Positions 1 through 9,075 of a stretch of DNA of 27,014 bases are shown here, piece after piece. Within the stretch, counting starts at the first letter, position 1, and each line of letters opens with the position of its first letter. The DNA is from Perkinsus olseni (Eukaryota > Perkinsozoa > Perkinsida > Perkinsidae), in assembly GCA_013115135.1 (NCBI GenBank), contig JABANP010000623.1:1-27014 (forward strand), written 5' to 3'. The notes beneath the pieces were generated by a model. The model was not told the DNA's origin. It made no database searches and saw only the letters and a list, made by a program, of their open reading frames with translations. Both the position numbers and the translations under genes were made by a program.

Positions 1-130
1 AACTCTTGCTGAAATCCGAGACCTCTCTACCAACATCATTGAGGGATCCTTCACCTCCCAAGTTACGGCGGAATCGGAACTTAACTACTGCGGACTCGAA
101 GGCTATCGTAGAGCTGAGGAATGGGTTCAT
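1..130 (-). CDS. Tandem family copy A, 5' end only
   Basis: This is the first 43 codons of another member of the tandem family; the rest lies beyond the left edge. The ATG is the complement of CAT at 128-130, and the product begins MNPFLSSTIAFES, matching MNPFLCSTVALES of copies C and F. It keeps the family block NDVGREVS but reads SDFSKS where the others have SAFLGKSS, and RRNLGGEGS where C has RRYLSDGGF, so it is the most diverged N-terminus of the array. The 5' flank resembles that of copy F, not that of its neighbour B. Whether the gene is intact cannot be judged. Function is unknown. Confidence 0.8.
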   Translation of the reverse strand, partial: MNPFLSSTIAFESAVVKFRFRRNLGGEGSLNDVGREVSDFSKS

Positions 131-147
131 AAGAGTCGATGAAGAGA

Positions 148-165
148 CTGTGAACCGAGTGGACA
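148..165 (-). promoter_or_regulatory. Candidate splice acceptor upstream of copy A
   Basis: On the minus strand the sequence ends ...GGTTCACAG 17 nt before the ATG of copy A. Copy F has the same TTCACAG at the same distance, 17 nt. It could be a spliced-leader trans-splice acceptor or the end of a 5'UTR intron; the sequence does not decide. Confidence 0.4.
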
Positions 166-328
166 CACATATCATGACGGTCACGTTGTGACCAAACATC
201 GCGACCAGGTTAAGGATAAAGATCTCAACACCAACCATCCATATTAAGCAAGTGGGTTTTCCGCCCGGCGAACAGTGGCACCAGCCCACTTTCCGTAACT
301 ATCACGATGGTCCAATCCTACACGAGAG

Positions 329-398
329 GAGCACAACACAACGCTGAGTCGTTCTTTCCAAGAGTAACTCTCATGCTGAATCGATCGCTCCCATAGAC
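329..398. repeat. Conserved spacer block, version 1
   Basis: Shares the ordered words cacaacacaacgct, ttc...agag, tcatgctgaatc and cccata/cctatgga with 2111-2217, 7681-7785 and 9331-9404. It shows that the duplicated unit included flanking DNA as well as the gene. Confidence 0.6.
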
Positions 399-485
399 GA
401 GGAATGCTACAGACAAAAGCGCAAACGAAATCAGTGACGGAAGTCAATTATACAGCAACAGCACATAGACAGAGAGATTCAGGCC

Positions 486-1628
486 CTAGCGATCCACAGG
501 CTCGACGTGGAGTTCTTCATTTTCGAAGAACCAATTAGGAATCTCGGTATGCATGAGATATCTTGCTTGAGTGCAAAAAGCATGAACACAGTCAACTGGG
601 TCGTGAATCGTCCCAGTGAACCCCGACCTGATGTAGATTGTACCATCATCTGAGATGAGAGTCTGCTGGGGTTCAAGCCCACTCAACTGTCCCCTTCTCG
701 CTCCGAGCTCACGGCCTCGTTCATCACACAAGCTATAGAAGTAAGCATGATGCGAGTCTCCTACGATACACAATAACAATAGATTCTTTCTCAGTAACTG
801 ATACTCCATAACCCTGCAATCCTGCGGTCTGCGAATCGTCCATGAGGACAGGCTGACCGCAGATGCTTTACTCCCGCGATGAGTGACCAGCAGTTTACGG
901 AAAGCCCATTCTTCATCACTGTTATAGTAAGCAATGCATATGACACAATCAGTCACTCGCTCCGCTTCGCAGACAAGTGAAATCGGCCTGTTGGAAGACG
1001 AGTCGGATAGTTGGCAAATCATCTGCGCTTTAATGGTGCCCATCGACCTATCCCGGGCATCGAGACAGACAAGCCAAGGAGGTTCATCTCGGAAGTCCTC
1101 TCCAGCACAGGGCAAATACATGCGACCAGCTACAAATGCCGTGTCTCCTCTGCAAATCGAGCGGCCTCCTGCAAACTGCATCATCCCTTCAACCACCAGA
1201 GTACGAGAGGTAGGATTGGCGTCGTCGGCTAGCGAGTGCACGTCCAATAGGAAAGCATCTCCTTTATCGAAGAGAATGTAGAGTTCGTCCTCAACGGGAT
1301 CATAACCATGACCCCACTCGTCGCCTTCGGCGCTGGGGATACGTACGTGTGGAGCGGTAGACGGGCTGGCGAGTGGCGCTAAAGCTACATCTTCCTCTAA
1401 ATATTGGGCTACCATCAGCACACCACGTCTGATGAAGATGAACCCAATGTCAGGTAGGATGACGGTATTGCAGGGACAGTTGAAGGTGAGCTCTCTCGAA
1501 CTCTTACCCAGGAAGGCCGACACCTCTCTACCAACATCATTGAGGAATCTTGCTCCATCGAAGCGGTAGAACCTGGACTTCACGACTTCCAACTCGAGAG
1601 CTACGGTAGAGCAGAGGAATGAGTCCAT
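486..1628 (-). CDS. Tandem family copy B, intact, 380 aa
   Basis: Single-exon ORF ending in TAG. I chose the ATG at 1628 (MDSFLCSTVALELE) because all copies start at this point; the longer frame upstream begins with TTG only. No signal peptide or membrane segment is visible. Family landmarks in order: NDVGREVSAFLGKSSRELTF (about residues 30-50), FIFIRRGVLMVA (about 65), HGYDPVEDELYILF (about 110), DDGTIYIRSG (about 330), CVHAFCTQARYLMHTEI and NWFF near the C-terminus. The repeating pattern of short beta-like strands with YD..D.LYIL suggests a beta-propeller-like fold; this is inference and no family is recognised. Codon use resembles its neighbours. It pairs with copy E: both have an N-terminus reading FYRFDGARFLND. 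It lies 695 bp downstream of copy C. Confidence 0.85.
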   Translation of the reverse strand: MDSFLCSTVALELEVVKSRFYRFDGARFLNDVGREVSAFLGKSSRELTFNCPCNTVILPDIGFIFIRRGVLMVAQYLEEDVALAPLASPSTAPHVRIPSAEGDEWGHGYDPVEDELYILFDKGDAFLLDVHSLADDANPTSRTLVVEGMMQFAGGRSICRGDTAFVAGRMYLPCAGEDFRDEPPWLVCLDARDRSMGTIKAQMICQLSDSSSNRPISLVCEAERVTDCVICIAYYNSDEEWAFRKLLVTHRGSKASAVSLSSWTIRRPQDCRVMEYQLLRKNLLLLCIVGDSHHAYFYSLCDERGRELGARRGQLSGLEPQQTLISDDGTIYIRSGFTGTIHDPVDCVHAFCTQARYLMHTEIPNWFFENEELHVEPVDR

Positions 1629-2323
1629 TGAAATAGTCAATAGAACAAGAGACAACTTACGTCAATGCGCATGATGTAATTATGTGTTGTTTATGTGTTA
1701 GTATGTGTTGCTGTACGCGGAACAAGCAATGGGTTAATGAGAGTTGATGGAGTACACTGAGAGCCGAAGAGAAGCACATAAAACGTGACCAAGCATTCGG
1801 GTTAGATCCAGAATGAGAATTTCAACACATTGTTCTCGAAAACAAGACATATCATCCATATTCAACAGGCGAGGCTGCTTCAAGTCCGCGTCCAATGCTG
1901 CGGTGGGATTAGATTCACATCAAAGCATTCTGCTAATTTGAATGACCTTATCGTCTCTGAGTTGAATGGGCAGGAGGCCTGTGCACACGCGTTCGAGCAG
2001 CGAGCCTAACTATCCATAGAAAGACGAGACGCTTCACTCAACGACCTGGTTTGAGACAACATCCGTATGAGCCCACCCAAATCACATATACTTAGGCACT
2101 AAAGTACTTCACTCCGGTGATCCAACTGGAACGAAGCTCAACACAACGCTCCTCTACTTTCTAGAGAATGGCTTTTCATGCTGAATCTATCCCGCGGAGG
2201 GGTCCCCTCCTATGGACTGAATTTCAAGACCAGAAATGCTACAGTAGCGCAATGGTTCGGGTATCGACAGACGTCAAGCATACAGCGACAGCAGGTCGAT
2301 GATGCAGAACAGAGCGGAGACAG
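1629..2323. other. Spacer between copies B and C
   Basis: No gene. The whole spacer aligns with 7179-7894 (for example the runs gattcacatcaaagcatt and gaatttcaagaccagaaatg). It contains the conserved block at 2111-2217 and a GGAGGGG-T-CCCCTCC palindrome at 2196-2210. Confidence 0.7.
2111..2217. repeat. Conserved spacer block, version 2, with palindrome
   Basis: Near-identical to 7681-7785 and related to 329-398 and 9331-9404. It includes the perfect 15-bp palindrome GGAGGGG-T-CCCCTCC at 2196-2210, repeated at 7762-7776. It sits about 110 bp past the stop codon of copy C on the minus strand, so it could be a 3' processing or terminator-like structure, or simply duplicated DNA. Confidence 0.65.
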
Positions 2324-3466
2324 CTAGGCCACAGGATTAATACGGGGATATTTATTATCGAAGAACCAATTAGGAATCTTGGTGTGCATAAGATGTCGTG
2401 CTTGAGTGTAGAAAGCGTGAACACCATGAACTGGGTTGCGAATCGTCTGGGTGAACCCCGATTTGATGTAGATTGTGCCATCATCCGAGACGAGAGTCTG
2501 CACCGGCTCAAACTCATCCAGCTGTCCCCTTTCTTCTCCGAGCTCGCGGCCTCGTTGATCACACAAGCTATAGTAGTAAAAGTTACTGCCATCGCCCGAG
2601 CTACACAATAACAATAGATTCTTCTTCAATAACTGATAATCCACCACCATGCCATCGTGTGGCTCGAGGAGCCATGAGCACAAGCACTCTACCGATACTC
2701 TCCTCCCGCTGTGGGTTACCAATAGTCTACGGAAAACCCATTCTTCCTCGTCACCCGCGCAGTAGACAACAGATAGGATGCAGTGATTCTGACCCTCATG
2801 CTCGCAGATCAGTGACATGGGCCAGTCGCTGCACGAGTCGGAGAGATTCCATACCATCTGGGCTTGAATCCTGCCGTTCGCGCTGTTCCGAGCGTCGAGA
2901 CACACCAACGAGAACGGGCCGCCTTCCTGAACGGGTCCGGAGCAGGGTACATACAGGCGTCCAGCTGCAGATGCCATTCCCCCTCTGAAGTCCGAAATGT
3001 CTTGTGCTAAGTCGAGCATCCCTTCAACTACAACGACCCGACTACTCGCTTCAAATTCGTCTGTGAGGCAGTGCACAAGAAGCAAGAATGCATCGTCATC
3101 CCTATAGAGGATGTAAAGTGTGTCCTTAACAGAGTCGTAACAGTGGCCCTGCATGTAACCCTCCCCGCTGGTGATTCGTAGGTGTCGAGTGGCAGCGGGG
3201 CTGAGGACCGGTACTAGATTGAATCCGGCTTTACAATGCAGGGCAGCCGTCAGCATACCACGTCTGATAAACAGGAAGCTGATGTCAGGTAGCATGACGG
3301 TAGTGCAGGGGCAGTTGAAGGTGAGCTCTCTCGAACTCTTGCCGAGGAAGGCCGACACTTCTCTACCAACATCATCGAGGAATCCACCATCACTCAAGTA
3401 ACGGCGGAACCGACACTTGACGACTTCCGACTCGAGGGCTACGGTAGAGCAGAGGAATGGGTTCAT
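2324..3466 (-). CDS. Tandem family copy C, intact, 380 aa
   Basis: Single-exon ORF from ATG at 3466 (MNPFLCSTVALES) to TAG. It has the full set of family landmarks: NDVGREVS-type block written LDDVGREVSAFLGKSS, FLFIRRGMLTAAL, HCYDSVKDTLYILY, VVVEGMLDLA, DDGTIYIKSG, VHAFYTQARHLMHTKI and NWFFDN. The frame is clean, with no internal breaks. Its closest relative is copy F, nearly identical through the body of the gene, which shows recent duplication. Its 5' flank, however, matches copy D (tgaagttactga, ccctcgattcaac), so exchange has occurred near the start codon. A minus-strand ...CATTCAG acceptor-like site lies 8 nt before the ATG. Function unknown; beta-propeller-like by strand pattern only. 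Confidence 0.87.
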   Translation of the reverse strand: MNPFLCSTVALESEVVKCRFRRYLSDGGFLDDVGREVSAFLGKSSRELTFNCPCTTVMLPDISFLFIRRGMLTAALHCKAGFNLVPVLSPAATRHLRITSGEGYMQGHCYDSVKDTLYILYRDDDAFLLLVHCLTDEFEASSRVVVVEGMLDLAQDISDFRGGMASAAGRLYVPCSGPVQEGGPFSLVCLDARNSANGRIQAQMVWNLSDSCSDWPMSLICEHEGQNHCILSVVYCAGDEEEWVFRRLLVTHSGRRVSVECLCSWLLEPHDGMVVDYQLLKKNLLLLCSSGDGSNFYYYSLCDQRGRELGEERGQLDEFEPVQTLVSDDGTIYIKSGFTQTIRNPVHGVHAFYTQARHLMHTKIPNWFFDNKYPRINPVA

Positions 3467-4140
3467 TGAAGTTACTGAATGACAAGAAAACCCCTCGATT
3501 CAACATTCGAGCGATCGATGATCGAGGTAAGAGTTCTGAGTTTATACGTAACAATGGACATATCAACGACAGCCCAACATGCGACGTGACAAACTTATGA
3601 GCTTGGTGACCATGTGCATTCAAGTTCGTTCGGTGATAACACGGCGCTGGAGCCCAGAAAAGGCAATCGGCATACGGCAGGACCACTGCTGCGACAGAGG
3701 AAGCTCCACCGATGAGCTCTTAGCTCTCATTCCTTTGCACTTAAGATACAGAGAAATGCTCGACCACAGATTCTTCCATTCTCGCAAATTCCTCACCGAC
3801 GTCATGACGAGTTGCTTACGAGATAGAGAGTGTGGCAAAAAACAATCGCTCGACACTCGTCACAACGTTCAACGTTGTTTGAGAAGTCCACAACTTGTGG
3901 ACCACAAGCCTGGATTAAGGCCAACAAAAAACACAACGATGACTGAAACTGATTGAAAACGACGTTCAAGTAGAGCTTGACGTAGGAAGAGAACCTTAGA
4001 GCACAGGTATTCACTGAGTGTTCAGACAGTAGATGTCAAATGAGACATCCGAATGAGATAAATTAGAACTACGCATAAACCAGAGACTGCGTCCAGGTTC
4101 TGGAAATTCCGGCCAGGAATTCAAAGATGCCTGAGCCCAG
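3467..4140. other. Spacer between copies C and D, with palindromes
   Basis: No convincing gene. It holds two perfect 17-bp palindromes with a one-base centre: ACAACGTT-C-AACGTTGT at 3862-3878 and GTCCACAA-C-TTGTGGAC at 3886-3902, the latter overlapping CTTGTGG-A-CCACAAG at 3894-3908. The spacer does not share the conserved block of the other spacers as far as I can see. Confidence 0.6.
3475..3495 (-). promoter_or_regulatory. Candidate splice acceptor upstream of copy C
   Basis: Minus strand reads TTTTCTTGTCATTCAG, then 8 nt (TAACTTCA), then ATG. Copy D has the same TAACTTCA spacer after a ...GCATCAG. A pyrimidine tract plus AG this close to the start fits a spliced-leader acceptor or a 5'UTR intron end. 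Confidence 0.45.
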
Positions 4141-5304
4141 CTAGACCTCATCTGGATTGGTATGACGACTTTTAGCAGCAAAGAACCAAGTTGAGGTCTT
4201 CCTGTCCGTGAGTTGGCGAGCTTGAGTGTAGAAAGCGTGCACACAGTCTACTGCGCTTTGTCGACCCCCAGACTTGATGTAGATGGTACCGTCATCCGCG
4301 ATGAGAGTCTGTGTGGCTTCTAGTGGGGTGCGTTGGGCTCGTGCCATTCCAAGATCGTGGCCTCGCTCATCACATAAGCTGTGAGAATACACCATGCCGT
4401 CTTCGTCTTTAGAAACACGAACTAACAGGAGGTTTCTTCTTAGCAGCCGGTATTCCATCACCATGGGACCATGTCCTCTGAGGGGCCATGAGCCCGAACA
4501 CACGGACGATACTTTTCCTCCACGATGAATAACCGATAGCCTCTGATAGACCCATCCCTCGCTCCTGTCACAGTAAACGACGCACAAGACACATTCATCT
4601 TGGTGCTGCTCATCACTGACAACGAGTGATATTGGCTTAAAGGACTGCGAGTCGGCGAAGTGGCGAATAACCTGCGCTCGAATAACGGATGATGCCGAAT
4701 CCCAAGCGTCGAGGCAGATCAGGCGGGGATCATCTTGGAAAAACGATGGGCTGCCGAAAAGGTACACACGCCCACCGACAGATGCCATTTCCACTCTCCA
4801 CAGCGGGCATCCATTTCCAAAGTCGGCCATGCCTTGAACCGAGACGCTTCGAGTCCGCGGGGAGGCGTCTTCAGCGAGCGAATGCACATACAGCCAACAA
4901 CTTCTTGCTCTTGCCGTTAAGATGTAGAGCTTGTCCTCAGCAGGGTCGTAGCAGTGACCTAATATGTAGCCCTTCCCGTATGTGATATGTAGATGTGGAG
5001 TCGCAGCCGGGCTGAAGGGTGGCACCAAAGCAAGCTTTCCGCTTGAATGGTGAGCTGCCATCAGTACACCATGCCTGATGAACATGAACGATTCACTAGG
5101 TATCATGACGGTATTGCAGGGGGCAGTTGAAGGTGAGCTCTCTCGAACTCTTGCCGAGGAAGGCCGAGACCTCTCTACCAACATCATTGAGGAATCCGTC
5201 GTCACTCAAGTAACGGCGGAACCTGAACTTGAGCACTGCCGACTCAAGAGCTATGGTGGAGCAGAGGAATGACCCATTCCTCTGCCCATTCCGAATGGGT
5301 TCAT
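4141..5304 (-). pseudogene. Tandem family copy D, two frame breaks
   Basis: A full-length but broken copy. The C-terminal frame (stop TAG at 4141-4143) contains family landmarks FMFIRHGVLMAA, HCYDPAEDKLYILT, DDGTIYIKSGG, CVHAFYTQARQL and TWFFAAK. Break 1: the run after the NCP codons has five G (about 5117-5121) where every other copy has four, shifting the frame. Break 2: at the start codon, 26 extra bases lie between ATGAACCCATTC and CTCTGC; they contain an inverted copy of the normal start region, so the ancestral ATG at 5304 now runs into an early stop. No in-frame ATG replaces it. The body is more diverged from B, C, E and F than those are from each other. A single-base assembly error could explain break 1 but not break 2. 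Confidence 0.8.
5261..5299. repeat. Double inverted repeat at the start of copy D
   Basis: GCAGAGGAATG (5261-5271), ACC, CATTCCTCTGC (5275-5285), followed by CCCATTC-C-GAATGGG (5285-5299). Two adjacent hairpins share the same sequence, the signature of a short template-switch insertion. Confidence 0.85.
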
Positions 5305-6041
5305 TGAAGTTACTGATGCAATGAAAGGTCCCTCGATTCAACGTTCAAGTGCCAGAGCATTGAGAGAGGAGCTTGCAGTTCATATGCTACTATAGGATAT
5401 CGGATAACGAGACAAGCTTACAATTTGGTCGCCTATGCTAATCCCAATCCATCCTACGATAGAACGACACTAAAGCTCAGGATGCTAGCCATCACATGGC
5501 CGGGCCGCACTTCAGAGCGAGTAACTCTTACCTGTGAGTCTAATCTTCACCGCTCTCACATTTCACTGAAGCTACGAGGAAACTTCCATTTGGACAAACA
5601 ATTCGCTTCGCAGCATTCTCGGTAAAGTGGTACCAGCAGGGTACTTCCTCCTTTGAAACAAAACCCCCACCAGCGGGACGACGAACAGCTCACAGGACAG
5701 AGAGTGCGAAGCATGGTCATTCTGAGTCCCCGTTTGATGTAGTTGGTTGGCACCAGCGAAAGTAGATCCTACATTACCACAACTTGAGCCCAGGTGAGCG
5801 ACTAAACACAATACTGTCTCATTGTGCTGCAACTGTCATGTCAATTAACGAGATCCCAACGGAGTCCGATAATCGGACTGTCCATGGATAGCTGGCGGGA
5901 ATCTTACCAGGGTCGGTAACTATGCGCCACACGTGATGAAGAGTAAAAATTGGTCCAACGGCTGATTTGAGTCGTGTGCTCGGAAGTAGGCAAGCTACAT
6001 ACCGCCAGAATCCAGACTCGCGAAATCAGCGAATAACGTTG
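5305..6041. other. Spacer between copies D and E
   Basis: No gene recognised. The D-proximal 50 bp match the flank of copy C. A small hairpin AGTCCGA-TAA-TCGGACT lies at 5863-5879. The middle (5560-5830) has open frames on the minus strand, but none resembles a known or family protein. Confidence 0.5.
5313..5330 (-). promoter_or_regulatory. Candidate splice acceptor upstream of copy D
   Basis: Minus strand reads CCTTTCATTGCATCAG followed by TAACTTCA and the old ATG, the same arrangement as copy C. Confidence 0.4.
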
Positions 6042-7178
6042 CTAAACCGCAGGATTGGCGCGGTTATCTTCACTATCGAAGAACCAATTGGGAGTATCGC
6101 TGTACATGAGCTGCCGGCCTTGAGGGTAGAAAGCATGAACGCAATCCATCGGGTGGCTCAGAGTTAATTCGGACTTGATGTAAATGGTGCCATCATCCGC
6201 TACGAGGGTCTGCTCCGGCTCGAGGTCGTTAGCCTGGCCTCGTCGAGCTCCGAGCTCACGACCTCTTCCATCACACAAACTATGATAATACATGAAACCA
6301 GTATCTCCCGAGCTGCACAATAGCAACAGATTCTTCCTTAATATCTGATATTCCACTTGTGTGGTATCATCAGGCCCGAGCAGCCATGAGGACAAGGTCT
6401 GTGCTGATACCTTCCTCCCGCGGTGAGAAACCAGTAGTTTATGAAGAAGCCATTCTCCATTACCGATATAGTAAGTAGTGGATAAGACACATTCATTCTC
6501 TTCCGCCTTCTCACAGACAATCGGTGATATCGGGCGATCAGACGACGACTCTGAGAACCGCCAGACCGTCTGCGCCTGGATTGTGCTTTTCCAAAGGTTC
6601 GCAACATCTAGACAGATCAGGGAGAAAGGTCCACCCTCCAGGGCCGGTCCAGAACAGGCCAGGTACAGACAGCCGGCTACAAATGCCATTTCGCCTCTAC
6701 AAACGAAAACGTGGCCATCCGTGTGGTTGAGCATTCCGTCAACTGGGATGATACGAGCTGGCGGATCCACCTCTTGTGCGAGAGAGTATACGTACAGTAG
6801 CAAAGTATCTTCTTTCCTGCGGAGGATGTAGAGCGTGTCCTCACCAGAGTCATAACAGTGACCCCACATGTTACCCCCGACACTGGCGATCCGGATGTGC
6901 GGTGCGCTAGCTGGAGCGAACGCTGGCATCAGAATAAGCCCCGTCCCAGAGTATCGGCCAACCATTAGCACACCACGTCTAATAAACATGAAGCTGATCC
7001 GGGGTAGAACAATGGTATTGCAGGGGCAGTTGAAGGTGAGCTCTCTCGAACTCTTACCCAGGAAGGCCGACACCTCTCTACCAACATCATTGAGGAATCT
7101 CGCTCCATCGAAGCGGTAGAACCTGGATTTCACGACTTCCGACTCGAGGGCTATGGTAGAGCAGAGGAATGGGTCCAT
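6042..7178 (-). CDS. Tandem family copy E, intact, 378 aa
   Basis: Single-exon ORF from ATG at 7178 (MDPFLCSTIALES) to TAG at 6042-6044; a longer frame upstream starts only with TTG. Landmarks: NDVGREVSAFLGKSSRELTF, FMFIRRGVLMVG, HCYDSGEDTLYILR, VVEYQILRKNLLLL-type strand (here TQVEYQILRKNLLLL), GRELGARRGQ, DDGTIYIKSE, CVHAFYPQGRQLM and NWFFDS. It is the partner of copy B: both share FYRFDGARFLND and the 3' spacer that follows. The frame is clean and all Trp codons are TGG. Product and partner unknown. The spacing to its upstream neighbour F is 716 bp, close to the 695 bp between B and C. Confidence 0.85.
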   Translation of the reverse strand: MDPFLCSTIALESEVVKSRFYRFDGARFLNDVGREVSAFLGKSSRELTFNCPCNTIVLPRISFMFIRRGVLMVGRYSGTGLILMPAFAPASAPHIRIASVGGNMWGHCYDSGEDTLYILRRKEDTLLLYVYSLAQEVDPPARIIPVDGMLNHTDGHVFVCRGEMAFVAGCLYLACSGPALEGGPFSLICLDVANLWKSTIQAQTVWRFSESSSDRPISPIVCEKAEENECVLSTTYYIGNGEWLLHKLLVSHRGRKVSAQTLSSWLLGPDDTTQVEYQILRKNLLLLCSSGDTGFMYYHSLCDGRGRELGARRGQANDLEPEQTLVADDGTIYIKSELTLSHPMDCVHAFYPQGRQLMYSDTPNWFFDSEDNRANPAV

Positions 7179-7894
7179 TACAATTGCCAAGAGGAGAAGG
7201 GACAACTTAAGTCAATGCGCGTGATGTAACTGAGTATGTTCTGCTGTAGGCGGACTAAGTATGAGTAATGGGTTGATGAGAGTTAATGGAGAACACTTCG
7301 AGCCGAAGAGACACACATAAAACACGACCAACCATTGGGATAAGATTTAGGATGAGAATCTCAACACATGGATCTGGAAAGAAACACATATCATCCCTAT
7401 TCAACAGACGAAGCTGGTTCAAGCCCGCGTCCAATGTACGGTGGGAGTAGATTCACATCAAAGCATTTTGAAAATCTGAATAACTTCATCGATTCTGAGC
7501 CGAATGCGTGGGAGGCTCCCACTGGGAGCTCCGGGCACACGCGTCCGAGTAGCGTCTCTAACTATCCACAGAAAGGCGAGACGTTTCGCTCAACGACGCG
7601 CTTGGGCGCCAACATCCGTATGGCCTGTCACACCAGACTAATTCAAACCACATATGCGTAGGCACTAGGGTACTTCACTATGGTGATCCAACTGAAACGA
7701 GGTCCAACACAACGCTACTCTACTTTTTAGAGAATGACTTTCCATGCTGAATTTATCCCGCGGAGGGGTCCCCTCCTATGGACTGAATTTCAAGACCAGA
7801 AATGCTACAGTAGCGCAATGAAGCGGTTCGAGTATCGACAGACGTCAAGCATACAGCGACAGCAGAGCGATGATGCAGAACAGAGCGGAGACAG
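7179..7894. other. Spacer between copies E and F
   Basis: No gene. It is a diverged duplicate of 1629-2323 along its whole length, with an extra 15-25 bp near 7530-7545. It contains the conserved spacer block with its palindrome. Confidence 0.7.
7681..7785. repeat. Conserved spacer block, version 3, with palindrome
   Basis: Near-identical to 2111-2217, including GGAGGGG-T-CCCCTCC at 7762-7776 and the run tatggactgaatttcaagac just beyond. Confidence 0.7.
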
Positions 7895-9039
7895 CTAGGC
7901 CACAGGATTAATACGGGGATATTTATTATCGAAGAACCAATTACGAATCTTGGTGTGCATAAGATGTCGTGCTTGAGTGTAGAAAGCATGAACACAATGA
8001 ACTGGGTTGTGTATCGTCTGAGTGAACCCTGACTTGATGTAGATTGTGCCATCATCCGAGACGAGAGTCTGCACCGGCTCAAACTCATCCAGCTGTCCCC
8101 TTTCTTCTCCGAGCTCGCGTCCTCGTGGATCACACAAGCTATAGTAGTAAAAGTTACTGCCATCGCCCGAGCTGCACAATAACAATAGATTCTTCTTCAA
8201 TAACTGATAATCCACCACCATGCCATCGTGTGGCTCGAGGAGCCATGAGCACAAGCACTCTACCGATACTCTCCTCCCGCTGTGGGTTACCAACAGCTTA
8301 CGGAAAACCCATTCTTCCTCGTCACCCGCACAGTAGACAACAGATAGGATGCAGCCATTCTGACCCTCATGCTCGCAGATCAGTGACATGGGCCATTCGG
8401 TGCACGAGTCGGAGAGGTTCCATACCATCTGGGCTTGAATCCTGCCGTTCACGCTGCTCCGAGCGTCGAGACACACCAAGGAGAACGGGCCACCTTCCTG
8501 AACGGGTCCGGAACAGGGTAGATACAGGCGTCCAGCCTGCAGATGCCATTTCCCCCTCTGAAGTTCGAGATGTCTTGTGCTAGGTCGAGCATCCCTTCGA
8601 CTACAACGACCCGACTGCGGGCTTCGACCCCGTCTGTGAGGCGGTGCACATGGAGCAAGAACGCATCGTCATTCCTATAGAGGATGTAAAGTGCGTCCTT
8701 CACAGGGTCGTAACAGTGGCCCTGCATGTAACCCTCCCCGCTGGGGATTCGTATGTGTGGAGTGGCAGCGGGGTTGAGAGCCGTTACTAAATTGAATCCT
8801 GTTTTACAATGCAGGGCAACCGTCAACACACCACGTCTGATGAACATAAAGCTGATGTCAGATAGCATGACGGTAGTGCAGGGGCAGTTGAAGGTAAGCT
8901 CTCTCGAACCCTTGCCGAGGGAGGCCGAGACCTCTCTACCAACATCATTGAGGAATCCGTCGTCACTCAAGTAACGGCGGAACCTGGACTTCACAGCTGC
9001 GGACTCAAGAGCTACGGTAGAGCAGAGGAATGGGTTCAT
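7895..9039 (-). pseudogene. Tandem family copy F, two 1-base insertions
   Basis: Near-identical to copy C but not readable in one frame. The 5' part (9039 down to about 8550) encodes MNPFLCSTVALES through VVVEGMLDLAQDISNFRGG. Compared with C it has one extra base in the T/C run at 8549-8555 and another in CAGCCTGCAG (8534-8542, C has CAGCTGCAG). The net +2 shift stays out of frame; the 3' part (about 8530 down to 7895) resumes SLICEHEGQ, CSWLLEPHDG, DDGTIYIKSGF and NWFFDN in the other frame and ends with TAG. The two insertions are only about 13 bases apart, so they may be one mutational event or a consensus error. If both were errors the gene would be intact. Confidence 0.75.
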
Positions 9040-9056
9040 GAGCGTTATTGAGAACA

Positions 9057-9075
9057 CTGTGAACGAAATGAACAC
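9057..9075 (-). promoter_or_regulatory. Candidate splice acceptor upstream of copy F
   Basis: Minus strand TTCATTTCGTTCACAG lies 17 nt before the ATG, the same motif and distance as copy A. Confidence 0.4.

Larger units (their letters stand above)
131..485. other. Spacer between copies A and B
   Basis: No gene is seen here. The A-proximal part resembles the 5' flank of copy F (shared gtgaac..ga.tg.acac and an aagca.gtggg run). Around 329-398 it carries a degenerate version of the spacer block found between the other copies (cacaacacaacgct ... catgctgaatc). Confidence 0.6.

Noticed and set aside
244..3956. Numerous short frames on both strands within the array
   Set aside because: They are shadows of the family genes or lie in spacers, most with non-ATG starts.
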